The notes under the pieces: generated by a model | The model's input: the letters and a program-made list of their open reading frames with translations, nothing else | What the model was told of the DNA's origin: nothing | Databases searched by the model: none | Assembly: GCA_027593305.1 (NCBI GenBank) | Contig: JAQCJA010000275.1 | Location: 1 to 6,555, forward strand | Reading direction: 5' to 3' | Length of the DNA stretch: 6,555 nt | DNA from: a bacterium | GTDB taxonomy: Bacteria > Latescibacterota > UBA2968 > UBA8231 | Made by a program: the position numbers and the translations under genes | Part shown: piece after piece, positions 5,514 through 6,555 of the stretch | Layout of the letters: the number at the start of each line of letters is the position of its first letter | Position numbering within the stretch: the stretch's first letter is position 1

Positions 5514-6555
5514 ATGAACGACGCACGCAAGACGAAAGCGCAACTCATCGAGGAGCTGCAGGCCCTGCGTGCGCAGGTCGGCGGCGACCCCGTCGGGAGC
5601 CGTCGCCTGCTGGCCGCCGAGCGCGTACGTGCAGAAGCGCTGGCCATGCGCACCAGCGACGACCTGCACCGCGTCGTCGCCGTCCTCTTCCACGAGATGG
5701 TCGCAGCGGGAGTCGAGTCGCCGTGCTGCAGCGCCCAGTTGTATGACTTTGAGGAGGGGGTCTACGACAGCTTCTCTGCCTTCGTCAAGCCGCCCCGCCA
5801 GGACCCCTCGATCACCTCGGACGCCCTCGTGGATTTCGACGAGGAGATCGGCACGACGCATATCAGCTATTCCTCTGCCGAGCTTCAGGCCATATCGAGT
5901 GCCCAGTTCCAGGACGGCGTCAGCCGCTGGCGGGCGGGGGAGCCCTGGTCGGTCCCGGTGACGGGGAGCGAACCGTTCTCCAGGATCTTCCACAGGCTGC
6001 ACTCGCAACTCGGATTTGCCGGCGGGTTCCCCGGCTGGGAGGGTGACTGGGTCGTCACCAACGTCCCCTTCCAGTACGGCAGCATCGCCTTCCGCGAACG
6101 CCAGGAGCGCCCCGAGCACATCGACATTGCTCGCCAGCTCACCCAGGCCCTGGCCATCGGCTACCGCCGCTTCCTCGATTTTCAGCGACTGGAGGAACAG
6201 AACCGCAGGCTGGAGATCGAACAGATCCTGGAGCGCGTGCGCGGCCAGGCGCTGGGCATGCACAGAAGCGACGACCTGGCGGCGGTTGCGGTGACTGTAT
6301 TCGATGAGCTACGGGCTTTGGGTGTTGCCATCTGGCGCTGCGGATTCTTCATCTTCAACGATGCGCATGATCCGCCGGAGATGGAAGCGTGGCTCACCAC
6401 CGCAGAGGGCGAGCCTGTGCGAGCGCGTTGGACGTACGTCCTGGACGCAGGTGCGCACCCCTACATGACGGGCATCTACGCGACCTGGAAGCGAGGGGAG
6501 CACCGCTGCAATTACCTGGTTGGCGGCGACGTGGTTGGCCTCGCCAACCATTTGA
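5514..6555 (+). CDS. Incomplete protein with duplicated sensor-like module, function unknown
   Basis: The frame is open from ATG 5514 to the window edge (347 residues, no stop); the final bases TTGA are out of frame with a stop. A strong GGAGGGG (5504-5510) precedes the ATG. The N-terminus is a short coiled coil (about 5-22). Two copies of a related module follow. Copy 1 begins ERVRAEALAMRTSDDLHRVV (36-55) and runs to about 215. Copy 2 begins ERVRGQALGMHRSDDLAAVA (240-259) and is cut off. A helix rich in Glu/Arg/Leu (about 221-247) links them. The 'RVRxxALxMxxSDDL' start is familiar to me from GAF-like input regions ahead of histidine kinases or cyclases. No kinase or other output domain is visible, so a downstream one is only expected. 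No signal peptide or membrane segment is seen, so it is probably cytoplasmic. The separate Shine-Dalgarno and the roughly 200-base hairpin-rich gap suggest it is not part of the selD operon. Confidence 0.8.
   Translation, partial: MNDARKTKAQLIEELQALRAQVGGDPVGSRRLLAAERVRAEALAMRTSDDLHRVVAVLFHEMVAAGVESPCCSAQLYDFEEGVYDSFSAFVKPPRQDPSITSDALVDFDEEIGTTHISYSSAELQAISSAQFQDGVSRWRAGEPWSVPVTGSEPFSRIFHRLHSQLGFAGGFPGWEGDWVVTNVPFQYGSIAFRERQERPEHIDIARQLTQALAIGYRRFLDFQRLEEQNRRLEIEQILERVRGQALGMHRSDDLAAVAVTVFDELRALGVAIWRCGFFIFNDAHDPPEMEAWLTTAEGEPVRARWTYVLDAGAHPYMTGIYATWKRGEHRCNYLVGGDVVGLANHL

Noticed and set aside
5295..6263. Minus-strand open frame of 322 codons
   Set aside because: It overlaps the plus-strand sensor-like gene, which has a strong Shine-Dalgarno, an internal module duplication and natural composition. 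The minus frame shows no family features and looks like a GC-rich shadow.

Overview
The window is high-GC, densely packed bacterial DNA. A substrate-binding protein with a cleavable signal peptide, an ABC transporter and bacterial-type Shine-Dalgarno sites suggest a Gram-negative bacterium, perhaps Pseudomonadota or a related phylum. I cannot name the genus. The recoded selD described below implies that the organism also carries selenocysteine machinery (selA, selB, selC) outside the window.

Layout: (1) bases 1-949, minus strand: the N-terminal 316 residues of an EgtB/FGE-sulfatase-type nonheme iron enzyme, probably a selenoneine synthase (SenA-like). Its C-terminus is cut off by the window edge. 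(2) Bases 950-1114: a divergent intergenic region. (3) Bases 1115-5311, plus strand: a tight four-gene operon, selD - PhnD-like binding protein - compact ABC ATPase - double-length PhnE-like permease, with gaps of 41, 13 and 18 bases. (4) Bases 5312-5513: an intergenic region with a 22-bp tandem repeat over the permease stop codon and two further hairpins. (5) From base 5514 to the right edge, plus strand: an incomplete protein with two copies of a sensor-like module, of unknown function.

The main result is that selD is itself a selenoprotein gene. An apparent GTG start at 1181 is wrong. The frame reads back through an in-frame TGA (1169-1171) to an ATG at 1115 with a good Shine-Dalgarno. The result is a 350-residue SelD whose UGA falls at the catalytic Cys position (U-A-A-K, matching C-G-C-K in E. 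coli). A SECIS-like stem-loop with a GGUC apical loop follows directly. 

Working hypothesis: the window is a selenium acquisition and assimilation locus. The PhnDCE-like transporter belongs to the branch annotated as putative selenate transporters and would import a selenium oxyanion. After reduction to selenide, SelD makes selenophosphate. The divergent SenA-like enzyme would use a selenophosphate-derived selenosugar and hercynine to build selenoneine. The sugar-forming enzyme SenB is not in the window and would be expected beyond the left edge or elsewhere in the genome.
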